A stretch of 64,000 bases of DNA from Globomyces pollinis-pini. Lineage: Eukaryota; Chytridiomycota; Chytridiomycetes; Rhizophydiales; Globomycetaceae. This document shows positions 24,363 to 35,537 of this stretch, piece by piece (the first letter of the stretch is position 1; every line of letters begins with the position of its first letter). The stretch covers positions 33,821 to 97,820 of the forward strand of contig MU621108.1 of NCBI GenBank assembly GCA_025399215.1, written 5' to 3'. Both the position numbers and the translations under genes were made by a program. The notes under the pieces are model-generated. The model had not been told where the DNA came from and made no database searches. It worked only from the letters and a program-made list of their open reading frames with translations.

Positions 24363-24582
24363 GTTTATGTCGCTATTGCTTGCTCAGTTGGCTGGAATAC
24401 ACAAGCCAGTTTGCATGTGTACTGGGACAAACAGTGGAAACATCATCAATATCACCGAAAAGTCTACAATTATTCCTCAATTTGTATCGTTATCCACTCT
24501 GCACAAGGAAGAAGATTATAAGGCTTTTTGGGATCAAAGATCAAAGTATTTAATGAGAAAACTTCAGTTCAAGTATACTTGA
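24363..24582 (+). pseudogene. Fragment of a second P-loop ATPase paralogue
   Basis: About 190 bases match the 3' end of the ATPase at 23978-24150 ('SLLLAQLAG', 'TNSGNIINI', 'IIPQFVSLSTL') but with many differences and a 3-base insertion, so it comes from a diverged paralogue and not from a fresh copy of the neighbour. It runs straight into the inverted ZIP fragment. Confidence 0.75.
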
Positions 24583-25289
24583 AATCATAGATCCTAGGGC
24601 TATTCCCTCGAAAGTCTGATGGAAACATAAAGCGATGAGCAGCGTGGTAAAATTATCGTCAGGAGTGACACCTAAAGTAAGACCAATAATCAACAAATGG
24701 AAAAGGATCCCTGCTTCTAAAATCATTGTCAGTATTCGTCCACGATTCGCTTGTTTGATTGCTATTGAAGAAGTTTCATATTCAGGATCTATGGTTTCTA
24801 CATCGAGTGTGAGAATGCTGGAAGTATCTGATTGTGGGATAGTTCTGTATCCACCTGTCGAAGGGTCGTACTTCTTTTCATGATCTGATGCGCCTAGCTC
24901 AATCAATTGAACAAAAAATGCGGCTAGTAGTGCAAATAACTCCACATAGTTTGTACCATACTCTTTCCAAGGATCACCTAAACAAGGATTGAAGAATTTT
25001 TCAAAGGCATTTGGAAGTAAATGAATCCAAGCCGTTGCTGTTAAAGGTTAACATAAAGCATTTGTCAACCTGCAATAATACCAATTCCAAACATTTTAAA
25101 CAACTGAAGGATCTTTGCTATAATTGGCACTTTTCGACGTTCGCCCAAGAGAATTGTTCCAAATGTTCCCAGAGAAGAGAGACCCAACACCATGAATAAT
25201 CCAAATATATGGTACCATAGATCATATTTCTGAAGAGCTTTGAAATTGCAAATATCATCAGAGACATTTGCTTGAGAAACCATCGAAGC
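24556..25289 (-). pseudogene. Inverted, truncated copy of ZIP transporter C
   Basis: Nearly identical to 36759-37489 on the other strand. It includes the first exon ('MVSQANVSDDICNFKAL'), the 32-base intron and part of exon 2 down to 'GIALGSMISS'. The last ~95 codons of the transporter are missing. The intron is kept, so this was a DNA-level duplication, not retrotransposition. The reading frame is still open, so the event is recent. Confidence 0.88.
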
Positions 25290-25435
25290 TAACGCTCCTA
25301 TCTAATAATTAGTAGCTAATTTTAAACCTGATGACTAAACCTGAAATATATAATAATCAATATAAAAGTTACATAGGATTTTGGGTAATTTTTTCATTTC
25401 ATTTTTTGGTTGCTATTTTAACTAAAAAACAAATA

Positions 25436-27075
25436 ATGGCTCAGAAAGCTTATTCAGAATCGTTTGGACAACATTTCATTGCTTCCAAAGATTTAATTCC
25501 TGGTAAGTCTCACGATATGGAAATAATCAAATGGAAACTTTAAACTACTGAAAAATTAAAATCTAAAACTATATTAGGTGAATTGTTAATAACCGAAAAT
25601 CCATTAGCAAAAGTATTAGACGAAAAGAATTATAATTCACATTGTGGAAACTGTTCAAAGGAATTAACCAAAAAAATTCTAAAATGTTCTGCTTGTTCAT
25701 CAATTGTTTATTGCTGTATCAGCTGCCAGAGATCAGATTGGAAAATACATAAATTAGAATGTCAAGGTTTTAGAAAGGCAAAACCAAATAGACCAAATAC
25801 AATGCTTCGACTTCTTTCACGGTAATACACCAATGTTGTCTCTTATCAACTAAATCTATACAAACTTCAATCATTTGTATACTGAATCTCTAGGTAACTA
25901 TTTTTTCAATAATACAGTAGATTCTTATACGCAATTAACTTGAATCCACAGGTGTGTGATTTGATTACTGATTCTCAGATGGCGGATGGACTTGGATCAA
26001 ACGACCCTAAAGAAAGATTCAAACGAAATGGCGATCTGGGATCATTAGTATCTCACAAAGAGAAATTCTCATCCTCCAAACTAGAATCATATGCTGAAAT
26101 GATCATGGGTTTACCTCTGATTGTAAGACTTTATGTTCTAACTCTTTTAGGTGGAAGAGCATCATTTATTGTCTGCATCTGACATGATCACACTAATGTG
26201 TATCTTTAGCTCCAACTCGATGGCAATCTGTTCAGAGGTTTTTTTTTCTAGCTGAATATTAGGAAGGTACAAATATCGGTGTTGGTCTATATCCATTGAT
26301 GGCAATTGCAAATCATTCGTATGTGAATATAATTTTTTAACGAATCTGGTAGATGCAACCCAAATGCGTGTGTTCAATTCAAAGATGGTATTGCACATAT
26401 GCGTGTTATTCGTCCTATAAAGCAAGGAGAGCAGGTAATCCTTTCTAAACTCATTCTAGATATTTATCAGTTATATTGAATCATTGGATTTTAAAGAAAA
26501 TCGATTGAAGGCTTTACACGATCAATACTTCTTTCACTGTAAATGTACGTGGTGTACAGAGCAGGATCCATTTGACTTTGAAATGGATCACCAAACCCAA
26601 AACACAATGGATTCTTTTAAAACCCAATATATAAATGGAGACATTCATTCATATACTTTGGAAACACTAGCGATAGATTACCAAAAGAGCATGAAGATAT
26701 TTCCAAAAAATCACATCATTCCATTCCACATCCGCAAACAATACTTTGATAAATGTTTACAAAATGGAAATTGGCGTGAATGTATTCAACTATCATTGGA
26801 CAATGCCAAATGTCTTTCAATGACGTATGGCGATTACTTCCCACTGATTTCCATAAGTTACTATTATATCTTCAAATGCGCACAACATTTCAGTGATTCC
26901 AAGTCTATTGAACTTGCAAGGTAGATAAATATTGTTTGTAATGGTTAGGGAATATGGACTAGCTGTATGTAGAAACATGAAAATAACGCATCCAAATTCG
27001 GATATGTATGAACAGTTATGTAATGAATATCGAATGTGGTTGACGGATCTTGAATACGCTGGTCTTGAACAGTAA
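25436..27075 (+). CDS. SMYD-type SET and MYND domain protein
   Basis: Probable protein lysine methyltransferase. Eight exons, 25436-25502, 25578-25821, 25918-26122, 26151-26237, 26263-26318, 26353-26434, 26460-26920 and 26949-27075, give 442 residues. The split SET domain starts 'FGQHFIASKDLIPGELL'. The MYND zinc finger 'CGNC..CSAC..YCCISCQ' interrupts it. The SET core follows with 'GTNIGVGLYPLMAIANHSC' and 'NHSCNPN', the cofactor-binding signature, then 'IFISYIESLDFKENR' and the post-SET 'CKCTWC'. Two introns are 75 and 96 bases; the others are 25-34. The start at 25436 is chosen because the family begins just before the SET strand. Confidence 0.9.
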
Positions 27076-27175
27076 TAGTAGTCAGCTATATTCTTTTACC
27101 TGCTACAGTAACTGTTATTCACTACATATTAATAAAACGATTGCCTTTCATCATGTACTATATCTTGGAACCAGT

Positions 27176-27611
27176 TCATTTGGTTGATTTCATAAATGGC
27201 AGAATAATTTGATCATTTTGTTGGTAATGAATGGACCACTCATGATGTTTAAGAATTTTATCGCATGGTGACTGTATGGGAATAATTGAATCAGATTGAG
27301 TTAATGTAACAGTACAAATCCCATCAGAAAGAAACTGCACCCGATCCAACCAAATTTGGATTACAACCAACTCATACTCTTGGTATCCTGCCATAAGTGA
27401 ACGTCATTAAGGTTATTGTTCCAAACAATTTCTCTACCTTTATTTCATTGCCACTTTTAAAATTATATTTTAGCAAAGTAGAATGAATCGTGTAACGGTC
27501 TTGCAACACATTGACATTTTGCTGGTAAATCGCATGGAAAGTTATGGCTTTACAATTCGAATCATAAAAGAACGAAATAGTGGATAAATGGTTAGCATGG
27601 TCAGCATGCAT
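27176..27611 (-). CDS. Small hypothetical protein, exon join uncertain
   Basis: Two coding-like pieces on the minus strand: 27611 down to about 27437 ('MHADHANHLSTISFF') and about 27388 down to 27176 ('IWLDRVQFLSDGICTV'). They lie in different frames. The best join uses a weak donor about 17 bases before a good GT site. A stop sits right before the first ATG. No family recognised; it could also be decayed. Confidence 0.3.
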
Positions 27612-27632
27612 TTATACCACGCGACTATTCAA

Positions 27633-27640
27633 TATAAAAA
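27633..27640 (+). promoter_or_regulatory. TATA box of trypsin 2
   Basis: TATAAAAA 44 bases before the ATG at 27677, matching the spacing in the other trypsin genes. Confidence 0.55.
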
Positions 27641-27676
27641 CAAGTTAAAGTGAATTGTCTCAGTATCAAATTAAAA

Positions 27677-28444
27677 ATGAAACTTCTTCCAATTGTTGCT
27701 TTTGTCGCTACTGCCTTTGCTGCTCCAACTGATAAACCTGTTGTTGGTGGTACTCTTGTTGGATCACCAAATGTTTATCCATGGTTGGTTGCTCTTCGCA
27801 AGAATGGGGCAGCTCATTGTGGTGGATCGCTCATCAGTCCTACCAAAATTCTAACTGCAGCCCACTGTACTGTTGGACAAACTACCTCAAGCTTCCAAGC
27901 CTTTTACCGTCGTTATGACTTTACAAAGACGGCTGCATCTGAAGGTTCGACCACTTTTAGAGTCACCAAATTTACTGTTCATCCTAACTACCGATCTACC
28001 TCTTCTGGTTTTGATGTTGCAATTTGGGATGTTGAACGCGTTTCCGGACCTGTGCCAACGATCTTTGCCAAACTTGATACAGCTGGTGCCTTACTTAGCC
28101 CTGGACAGCCATTGAAGGTTGCAGGATGGGGAACACTTTCTTCCGGCGCTACTACCAGTCCAAGTAGAATGTACGAAACTGTTGTTCCAGTGACTACCAA
28201 AGCCGTTTGTGTCAATGCTTATCCATCACTCCAACAAGTGAACACTGTATTTTGTGCCGGATTTACTCAAGGAGGAAAAGATACTTGTCAAGGAGACTCT
28301 GGTGGTCCAGCATTTGTCAGCAATGAAGATGGATCTGTAACTGTTGCAGGTGTTGTCTCCTTTGGACGTGGTTGTGCTTTACCAAACTATCCAGGTGCTT
28401 ATGCTACTGTTGCTACTTTATCATCTTGGATTAGAGCAAACTAG
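27677..28444 (+). CDS. Secreted trypsin-like serine protease 2
   Basis: S1A endopeptidase, 255 residues, single exon. The start at 27677 gives a clean signal peptide ('MKLLPIVAFVATAFAAP'); an ATG at 27650 would add nine polar residues. Activation site 'VVGGTLVG'; triad His in 'TAAHC', Asp in 'FDVAIWDVE', Ser in 'GDSGGP'; S1-pocket Asp in 'KDTCQGDSGGP'. Long stretches of DNA match trypsin 1, so the two are recent paralogues. Confidence 0.97.
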   Translation: MKLLPIVAFVATAFAAPTDKPVVGGTLVGSPNVYPWLVALRKNGAAHCGGSLISPTKILTAAHCTVGQTTSSFQAFYRRYDFTKTAASEGSTTFRVTKFTVHPNYRSTSSGFDVAIWDVERVSGPVPTIFAKLDTAGALLSPGQPLKVAGWGTLSSGATTSPSRMYETVVPVTTKAVCVNAYPSLQQVNTVFCAGFTQGGKDTCQGDSGGPAFVSNEDGSVTVAGVVSFGRGCALPNYPGAYATVATLSSWIRAN

Positions 28445-28993
28445 ATTTTTTTCAATGCTGAAATAAACTCAACTCGTTATTATGAAAATTTCATTCTATT
28501 TCTCACCTTTTGAGATTTTCTATTAGATTACCATTCAAATTTACTTTTTGTATTGCATTTTATCCCAACATATTTACTATATGGATATAGGCTTATAATA
28601 CGTATTGGACAAAACAAATAGCCAGCCTATGGTTTTTTTTTTTGTCTAAATATTCATCAGATCATTAAGCGTGAAATAAACAGTTTCATTCAAAAAGAAT
28701 TGCCCACTTCAACCATTGAATCATATAAATTGGACATTATTTTAAGTAATTTTGCTAAATACAGCTCAATTTTTTTTATGTATGACAGCAGTACGCATAC
28801 TTTTCTGTGTAAAACTGAGCGAAATTTCTGCAAGACATACTATTAAACGAAATCTGCTTTGTCATTGTGCGTAACGTATAATGAAGATGATTTAAGAAAA
28901 AAAATATCAGACACCCAAAAATCATTGTCATTGAAATCGTGCTTTTTATCTTGTATTAGCAAAACAGTACTAGGAAAAAGGAAACTTGAAGGT
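28445..28993. other. Convergent 3' region after trypsin 2
   Basis: Contains the trypsin 2 3' end (a copy of which survives at ~30.5 kb) and T-runs. No other gene seen. Confidence 0.5.
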
Positions 28994-29816
28994 TTATTCC
29001 CGATCACTGATTGGATCAGCAAATGGTAAAGCTTCATCAAGAGTTACATATCCTTCACGAATACTATCCCAATACTTGAACACGCAATATAAAAAAAATG
29101 CTTTCAAACAACATTTGATGATAATTAAAAGAGCAACAGAAAAAACTACAACTGAATTTTTTCCGCTTACGATAAACAAAAAACCAAAAAAATCCACCAG
29201 CAATTCAATGATGTCAATTATCAATCGTGCCCAACAAAAGTGAGATAAAAACTTGGCTTGCCGTTTCATTACTGCAACGATCCCAAGACAGGATACAGCC
29301 AAGAAGAAAAGTTCTACTACATAGAGAGTGTAGCAAAATCCAATGAAATTCAACATTGCCATCCAAAAAAGAGTGGAAAGAATGATTGGCTTCAAAGGGA
29401 CTTGTAATGTATCGTTATATGGACCGGTGTTAAATTTGAAGAGTTTGGGAGGCCTCGATAGAATAATTGCCAATGAATGTAAAGAAAGCATAGTTGGCTG
29501 GCTGGTCTCCAATTCTGGAACATCGGTGTTGGTTTGCTCGTTAAATTCTGTTGGTTGCTCAACAGCTCTTTGCTCTTGCAATGAAACCAAATAAATTACC
29601 TCGGTTTTGTGTAACCAGAGTACTGTCATAGTTTTTTTGGGCACCTGCTACTACTCCTCTACAAGAAGTGACTTCAGCAGAGAGTGCTAAATAACCAGCG
29701 CTTGTGAAGTCTGTGGGGTTAATAATTCTCCATTCTCTGACTTCTTCTTCTGCTCTTCTGAGGCTTTCCGTTGCTTGCTGTAGGGCTGCTGTTGCTACTT
29801 CGGTTAGATTTGACAT
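28994..29816 (-). CDS. Four-helix membrane protein with helical N-terminal domain
   Basis: Exons 29600-29816 and 28994-29574 (25-base intron) give 265 residues. The first ~85 residues are helical and charged ('ALQQATESLRRAEEEV'). About four hydrophobic helices follow between residues ~120 and 240, such as 'ILSTLFWMAMLNFIGF' and 'VVFSVALLIIIKCC'. A short acidic tail ends the protein. No family recognised. It converges on trypsin 2. Confidence 0.7.
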
Positions 29817-30500
29817 TTAAAGGATATAATAAAAGTTCCTGTGTGGGTTCTTATTGAACGCCTTCATTTAAACAGATTGATTTTTAGAAACGTGATGATA
29901 ATGAAATTTTTAGGGCTTTCATAACTTGTTGAACAGTAAACTAGCCCTGTAAGTGACTATTACACATGTTTCTTTAAGTAGTGGTAGTAGTCTATTCTTT
30001 AAAGGACGCGTTCAGTGGATCTTTCCACGATAGTATTATCATGCTTTATTGTTTGTTGAGTACTTTTCCATAATCCCCTTATTAGATAATTCATTCAAAT
30101 GTAAATAGTTAATCATGGTAGTCTATGATCGAAAATTGATTAATCTTTTTTAATTGCTCTGAATTGATTTTGCTATTCACTGAACTCTCACTTTGATTCT
30201 AATGAATTGTAATTGGACCATTGAGTATGAATATGGCACAGAGAGCACATTGTTGCTTACACCATGCTCTTGGTATTGTAGTCGCATTAGTTTAACAAAT
30301 CTTTACGGATTCCAGCACATACAGATTGGTTTGTGCGATTAAAAATTACATATATGCACCTGTTCAAATAATTATCAATCTTTTACACTTCTGTACGTAC
30401 CATAGACCGTTTTCCTATCCTCAGTGTCTCGAAACATACTAAACTTCCTGAAAAAATGTTATACAGATAAAACCGTGAGCCAAGCTTTGTGAGTTGTCCA
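29817..30500. other. Intergenic region before the trypsin relic
   Basis: Promoter side of the four-helix protein and AT-rich spacer. No coding frame of note. Confidence 0.45.
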
Positions 30501-30660
30501 GCGTGCTTTACCAAACTAACCAGGTGACTATGTTACTGTTGCTACTTTATCACCTTGGAATTTTTTTCAACGCTGAAATAAACTAAACTTGTGTTCGTGA
30601 AGATTCCATTCTATTTCTCATCTTTTGAAGTGCTTTATCAGATTATTGTTTAAAATTGCT
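30501..30660 (+). pseudogene. Relic 3' end of a trypsin gene
   Basis: Matches the last ~65 coding bases and the 3' flank of trypsin 2 (28375-28560): shared runs include GTGCTTTACCAAACTA, TACTGTTGCTACTTTATCA and CTGAAATAAACT. The coding part is broken and lacks the catalytic regions. Confidence 0.8.
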
Positions 30661-30778
30661 TTTTGTATATCGATATTTACAGAGATCAAATAATTGCATG
30701 TTTGTTTGTCAACAAGATGCCAACATATTTACCAAATGGAACAATACTACAAACTGACGATCATTTTATAAATATCTG

Positions 30779-30786
30779 TATAAAAA
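30779..30786 (+). promoter_or_regulatory. TATA box of trypsin 3
   Basis: TATAAAAA 41 bases before the ATG at 30820, the same distance as in trypsin 1. Confidence 0.55.
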
Positions 30787-30819
30787 CGACTTTCAAATCA
30801 AACTGTTTCTGTATTTCAC

Positions 30820-31647
30820 ATGTTTACGTTATTTTCAATATTGGTTTTGTTGATGGAGATTACTGCATCCAAACGAAATGGTTATTGTCACAAGCGGCCA
30901 GAGGTGAATCTACCGGACGTAAACCTACCAGAGGCGGACAATATAGTTGGTGGTACACTAGTTGGTTCACAAGATGTTTATCCATGGTTGGTTGCTATTC
31001 GTAAGAATGGTGGAGCTCATTGTGGTGGATCGCTCATCAGTCCTACCAAAGTTTTAACCGCTGCTCATTGTGTTGTTGGTCAAACTTTAACAAGTCTTCA
31101 AGTTTTATATCGACGGTATGATTTTCGTAGAACTGCTACAACTGAAGGTTCAACCACTTTCAAAGTTACCAAGAGGGCGGTACATCCTAGTTACAGTTCC
31201 CCTCTCTATGGTTTTGATGTTGCTGTTTTGGACGTCGAACGAGTTTCCGGACCGATAGCAACTAAATTTGCAAACCTGGATACTACTGGTGCTTTGATCA
31301 GCCCAGGACAACCATTAAAGATAGCAGGATGGGGAACGCTTGCCTCTGGTGCATCATCCGCTTCAACGAAAATGTACGAAACGGTTGTACCAGTCACAAC
31401 CCAAGCAGTTTGTGTCAATGCATATCCATCGCTTCAACAAGTCACGACTGTATTTTGTGCCGGATATACTCAAGGAGGAAAAGATGCTTGTCAAGGAGAC
31501 TCTGGTGGACCAGCTTTTGTCAGTAACCAAGATGGTTCTGTAACTGTTGCTGGAGTGGTGTCATTTGGAAATGGGTGTGCATTAGCAGGTTATCCAGGTG
31601 CTTATGCTACTGTTGCTCCTTTATCATCTTGGATTAAAGCTAATTAG
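30820..31647 (+). CDS. Secreted trypsin-like serine protease 3
   Basis: S1A endopeptidase, 275 residues, single exon. The signal peptide is 'MFTLFSILVLLMEITAS'. The propeptide is longer than in the other two and holds a small internal repeat ('VNLPDVNLPEAD') before the activation site 'NIVGG'. Triad: 'TAAHC', 'FDVAVLDVE', 'GDSGGP'; S1-pocket Asp in 'KDACQGDSGGP'. It has diverged more than trypsins 1 and 2. A trypsin relic just upstream shows repeated duplication here. Confidence 0.96.
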   Translation: MFTLFSILVLLMEITASKRNGYCHKRPEVNLPDVNLPEADNIVGGTLVGSQDVYPWLVAIRKNGGAHCGGSLISPTKVLTAAHCVVGQTLTSLQVLYRRYDFRRTATTEGSTTFKVTKRAVHPSYSSPLYGFDVAVLDVERVSGPIATKFANLDTTGALISPGQPLKIAGWGTLASGASSASTKMYETVVPVTTQAVCVNAYPSLQQVTTVFCAGYTQGGKDACQGDSGGPAFVSNQDGSVTVAGVVSFGNGCALAGYPGAYATVAPLSSWIKAN

Positions 31648-32157
31648 ATTTTTTCCACCATTCAAATAAACTCAAGCCATGTACATGTAAATTCAGCTCA
31701 TTTTATAGCTTACTTTGAAAATGATCTGTATATCAGATTATTGCTGATCATTATATATACATTCATAACATACTAAACTCAAAAATGGTGTTGTTTAAAG
31801 TATCAAAAATTAGAAATTGGTTTGTGTTAACAACGAGTCCACAAACTCATCTATATATAATTTCACATAACTATCAATCTTTTAAACTTTAAACTAAGCC
31901 GGTACATTTTTATATTTCATAGCAACAATTCAATCCGTAAAGAATAGTAATTGACTATTAGGCAAGTAATTTTGTTTGATATTGTTAAGCAGTGCAGTTT
32001 ATTAAGACTAACGGATAATTAGAAGTTGAGATTGCGGATAGATATTATTCTCAACAGATTGTAATCAACTGAGTTTATTTGTTTGTTTGTGAATTCAAGG
32101 TCATGCAGCTCACGCGTTTATCTACAACCATTTTGATTTCTTTTAATTTATTGCAGC
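31648..32157. other. Intergenic region between trypsin 3 and phospholipase C
   Basis: AT-rich 3' and promoter sequence. Nothing coding seen. Confidence 0.5.
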
Positions 32158-33785
32158 ATGAAATACAAATCAATTACGTCGATTATCTTTGAACTTCTAT
32201 TACTAGATAGTATTAGTGCAATCATTATTCCCCGACAAGAAGGTGGTAGTATGCAAACTATCCTGTCAGCAGAACAAACAATTGTCTCTGGTGGTTATAT
32301 CAAAATCAATTGGAGAGGTGCCGACTCAAACTCCAATGATGATTGGGTACTATTTACGAATGGTGATTCTCCTTCAAAAGAGTCTTTGATTGAAGATTCA
32401 TGGCAATATGTTTATGGTGGTATTGATCAATTAAAAAAAGGTAGTACAGTTGATGGATTTGTGTCTGTGAAAGCCCCTGCAATTCCAGGCCGTTACACTG
32501 TATACTACTGTCAGAATAACAAATACGATTGCAATTCTGGTATACCAGTCAATGTTATACCACCAACTGTGACGTGTCGTAATCCTGCCGACACTGCATC
32601 ATCCATCAAGCATGTGATCACCATTATATCTGAAAACCATTCGTTTGATAGTTATTTTGGTAGATATTGTTTGGCTGAACCTGGAAGTGATCCGAAATGT
32701 AACTTGGGAAGAGAATGCTGTGAAGCTGGAACCATTTCGATTAATTCAGTCACTCCTGTAACACTAACTGATTCTGAAAATCACAACCATGATCCTTGTC
32801 ATTCGTATGACTGCATGTTATGTGGAATCAATGGTGGGACGATGGATGGCTACTTATCATCTGGAAATTGTAGGAATTCAAATGATCAGAATTACGCAAT
32901 GGCAAATGGTAATGACGATAGTGCTGGAAAGTATTGGAAGTTAGCATCTACATATGCAATGGCCGATCGGTTCTTCCAATCTGCACCAGGTACGTATATT
33001 TTTTAGCACTTATCTTTCCAGGAGCATCAAGTCAAAGTGATATGTACTTTGCAAGAGGTGCTTTTGTGTTCAAAGATAATGATTACGTCCCGTCAACCCA
33101 TAACCATCTAAACAACAAAAAGTCATATTATGACCCAACCATTGCTGATTTACTGATTGGTTGTAATGTATCATTCACCACATACGCGGAAGGGTACAAA
33201 AAGAATCCACCATTCTCTGAACACTATCCAGAGTACTACGATTCAAGTGATATACCTTTTCAGTACTATCCTAGCTTGACAGCGTCAAATCAATCGGATG
33301 AATACTTCAAAGACATTGAAGCCTTTCAGGCCGATGTGAATAATGGCGTCTTACCAGCAGTATCGTATATAAAGGCGTTAGGTATCAACAGCGAACATCC
33401 TGGATTCTCAAATATCTCTGCTGGTGAACTATTCAATGAAAAAATAATCAACCAGGTATTATCATCGCCACTGTATCGTGAAAACACATTAATCCTGCTG
33501 GTCCCAGACGAAAGTGGAGGTTATCGCGACAGTATCAAACCACCACCAAAGAGCACAGTTGATAACCACCCGTATGGTCCTCGCACACCATTCCTGGCTA
33601 TTGGGCATATGGTTCAAAAGAACTTTGTGTCTCATGAACAAATGGAACCTGCAAGTATCATTCGGTTTATTGAGTCTAATTTTCTGGCAGATATCAAACC
33701 CGGCCAATTGCATACTAGAGATGCAATAGTAAATAATATTGGTAGTTTGTTTGATCGAAACATCACCGGTTTCGACTTTAATTAA
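32158..33785 (+). CDS. Secreted phospholipase C / phosphoesterase-family protein
   Basis: Phosphoesterase family (PF04185 type) enzyme that likely hydrolyses phospholipids or other phosphoesters outside the cell. Exons 32158-32989 and 33022-33785 (32-base intron) give 531 residues. A signal peptide ('ELLLLDSISAI') leads into an N-terminal beta domain of ~110 residues, then the catalytic start 'HVITIISENHSFDSYFGRY' and the later metal-site motif 'LVPDESGGYRDSIKPP'. Cys pairs in the insert ('CNLGRECC', 'CHSYDCMLC') suggest disulfides. The N-terminal beta domain is an uncommon addition. Confidence 0.88.
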
Positions 33786-34116
33786 ACTAATAAAACGTGA
33801 ATATTTTAAGTCTAAAAAATCTACAAGATCAAAAAGCTTTGCATTTCAGTGAAGTGTACAATATGTAATTCAATTATTAAATCAGATGATAATTAGTTAC
33901 TAAATAGATTAGGATCAATATGATTATGATTTCTGAATGACCAAATAACTGACATAATTCAGATTTCAATAATTCTTTTATAAAACGTTCATTAATGGGA
34001 TATCTTGGTTGTAAGTGTATGTGAATTCACCATAACAATGTACATTGTTAGTTGTGTAACATTTGAAAAAAAGTGTACAAAGTTCTGCTACACTAATCTA
34101 TTTGTTAAATCTTGAT
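33786..34116. other. Intergenic region before the ZIP array
   Basis: AT-rich, no coding signal seen. Confidence 0.5.
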
Positions 34117-35256
34117 ATGATGTTTAATATTTCCAAACTGGTGGTGCTGGCGGGGATTGTAGCATCCAAACAGAGCCAATTTGGAATTCATAAAAATCAA
34201 GATAATCACTGTTTAGACACTGGAAAGCTTCATGAGGATTTAACATGGTATATATCCAGTATTTTTATAGTATTAATCGCATCTGGATTGGGAATTGCTG
34301 GTACAATGTTTTTGGGCACTAAAAAAGATAATACAATTGTTGTTACAGTACTACAATTATCGAAAATGTTTGGTATTGGGATCATTGCAGGTTTCAGAAT
34401 TGGTTATCCCTAATTTCTAGGAACGGTTTGGATTCATTTGTTGCCAGATGCGTTTGAGCAATTTTCTAACCCGTGTTTGACTATCGACTTTGGTACATAT
34501 GGTTCCGCATACGTCGGATTATTCGGATTATTGGCAACGTTTGGAATTCAGTTGATTGAGATTGGTGCATTGGGTACTCATTCACATTGTCATTCTGACT
34601 TTGTAAAATTAACCCCAACACCTGACTCTCTCACTATGGAAACTACAGAATCCAACTCCAGTAATTCTATTGTGGTGCATTCATGTGTTCCAGTGATTGA
34701 TCATACCCACCACGAACACACTGGTCAACATGCGGCAGAAATTCCACAACTGTCCACAGAAAATGAGGAGGCCAATAGACGCGTGATCGGTACTTACGTT
34801 CTTGAAGCAGGAATCCTGGTACATTCTTTTGTGATAGGGTTGACACTGGGGATGGCAGATGAACTGGAGTTAATTGGTCTATTAATTGCAATATCGTTTC
34901 ATCAATTTTTTGAGGGCGTAGCCCTAGGATCAATGATTGTCAGTGTGAAGATGTCAGGGAATACAAAAATATACCTTATGTTGCTTTATCCATTAACAAC
35001 ACCCACCGGAATTGCAGTTGGAATATTATTAAGCAATTCATTCAATGTGAATTCCAACACTTGTATTTTGATCCGCGCAATACTGATGTCTTTGTCTTCG
35101 GGAATACTAATGTATAATACTTATAGTGAACTAATGGGCAATGAAATCATTCGAAACCACACATTTCATCAATACAGCAACTCGTTCAAATCTATATGTT
35201 TCCTTAGCATGTATTTGGGTGCATCAACTATGGCGGTATTGGCGATTTGGGCATAG
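34117..35256 (+). CDS. ZIP metal transporter A
   Basis: ZIP-family divalent metal importer (zinc, possibly iron). Exons 34117-34390 and 34421-35256 (30-base intron) give 369 residues. The start is the ATG pair before 'FNISKLVVLAGIVAS'; the frame upstream lacks an ATG. Motifs: 'GTVWIHLLPDAF' in helix 3, a His-rich loop 'HTHHEHTGQH', helix 4 'HSFVIGLTLG' and helix 5 'HQFFEGVALGS', whose His and Glu bind metal. It is the most diverged of the five. It keeps the intron position of transporter C. Confidence 0.92.
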
Positions 35257-35537
35257 AGTTGCAGAACGTAATTTAGTGAGTACAACGTGTCAATGCTTGA
35301 TACCCAGACATGTTTCAGAGATGTTTGAATAAAAAAAATAACTCAATATAGAGCTAAAAAAATTGATGATAGAACTGAATAATACTTTGGAAAAACTGGT
35401 GACATCCACCGACCCTGCTAGTCGGATTAATTGACTTGATAATCATCAAAGCCACTTACCAAAGGGACCTGTGGCTGAGTGTGGCTAGTGGAATGAAAGA
35501 AGAGAACCTTTCAAGTCTCTGGTTTTAAAAGAAAAAA

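Noticed and set aside
24556..25289. Functional sixth ZIP transporter
   Set aside because: It ends right after the fifth-helix motif and lacks the last helices, so it is a truncated copy.
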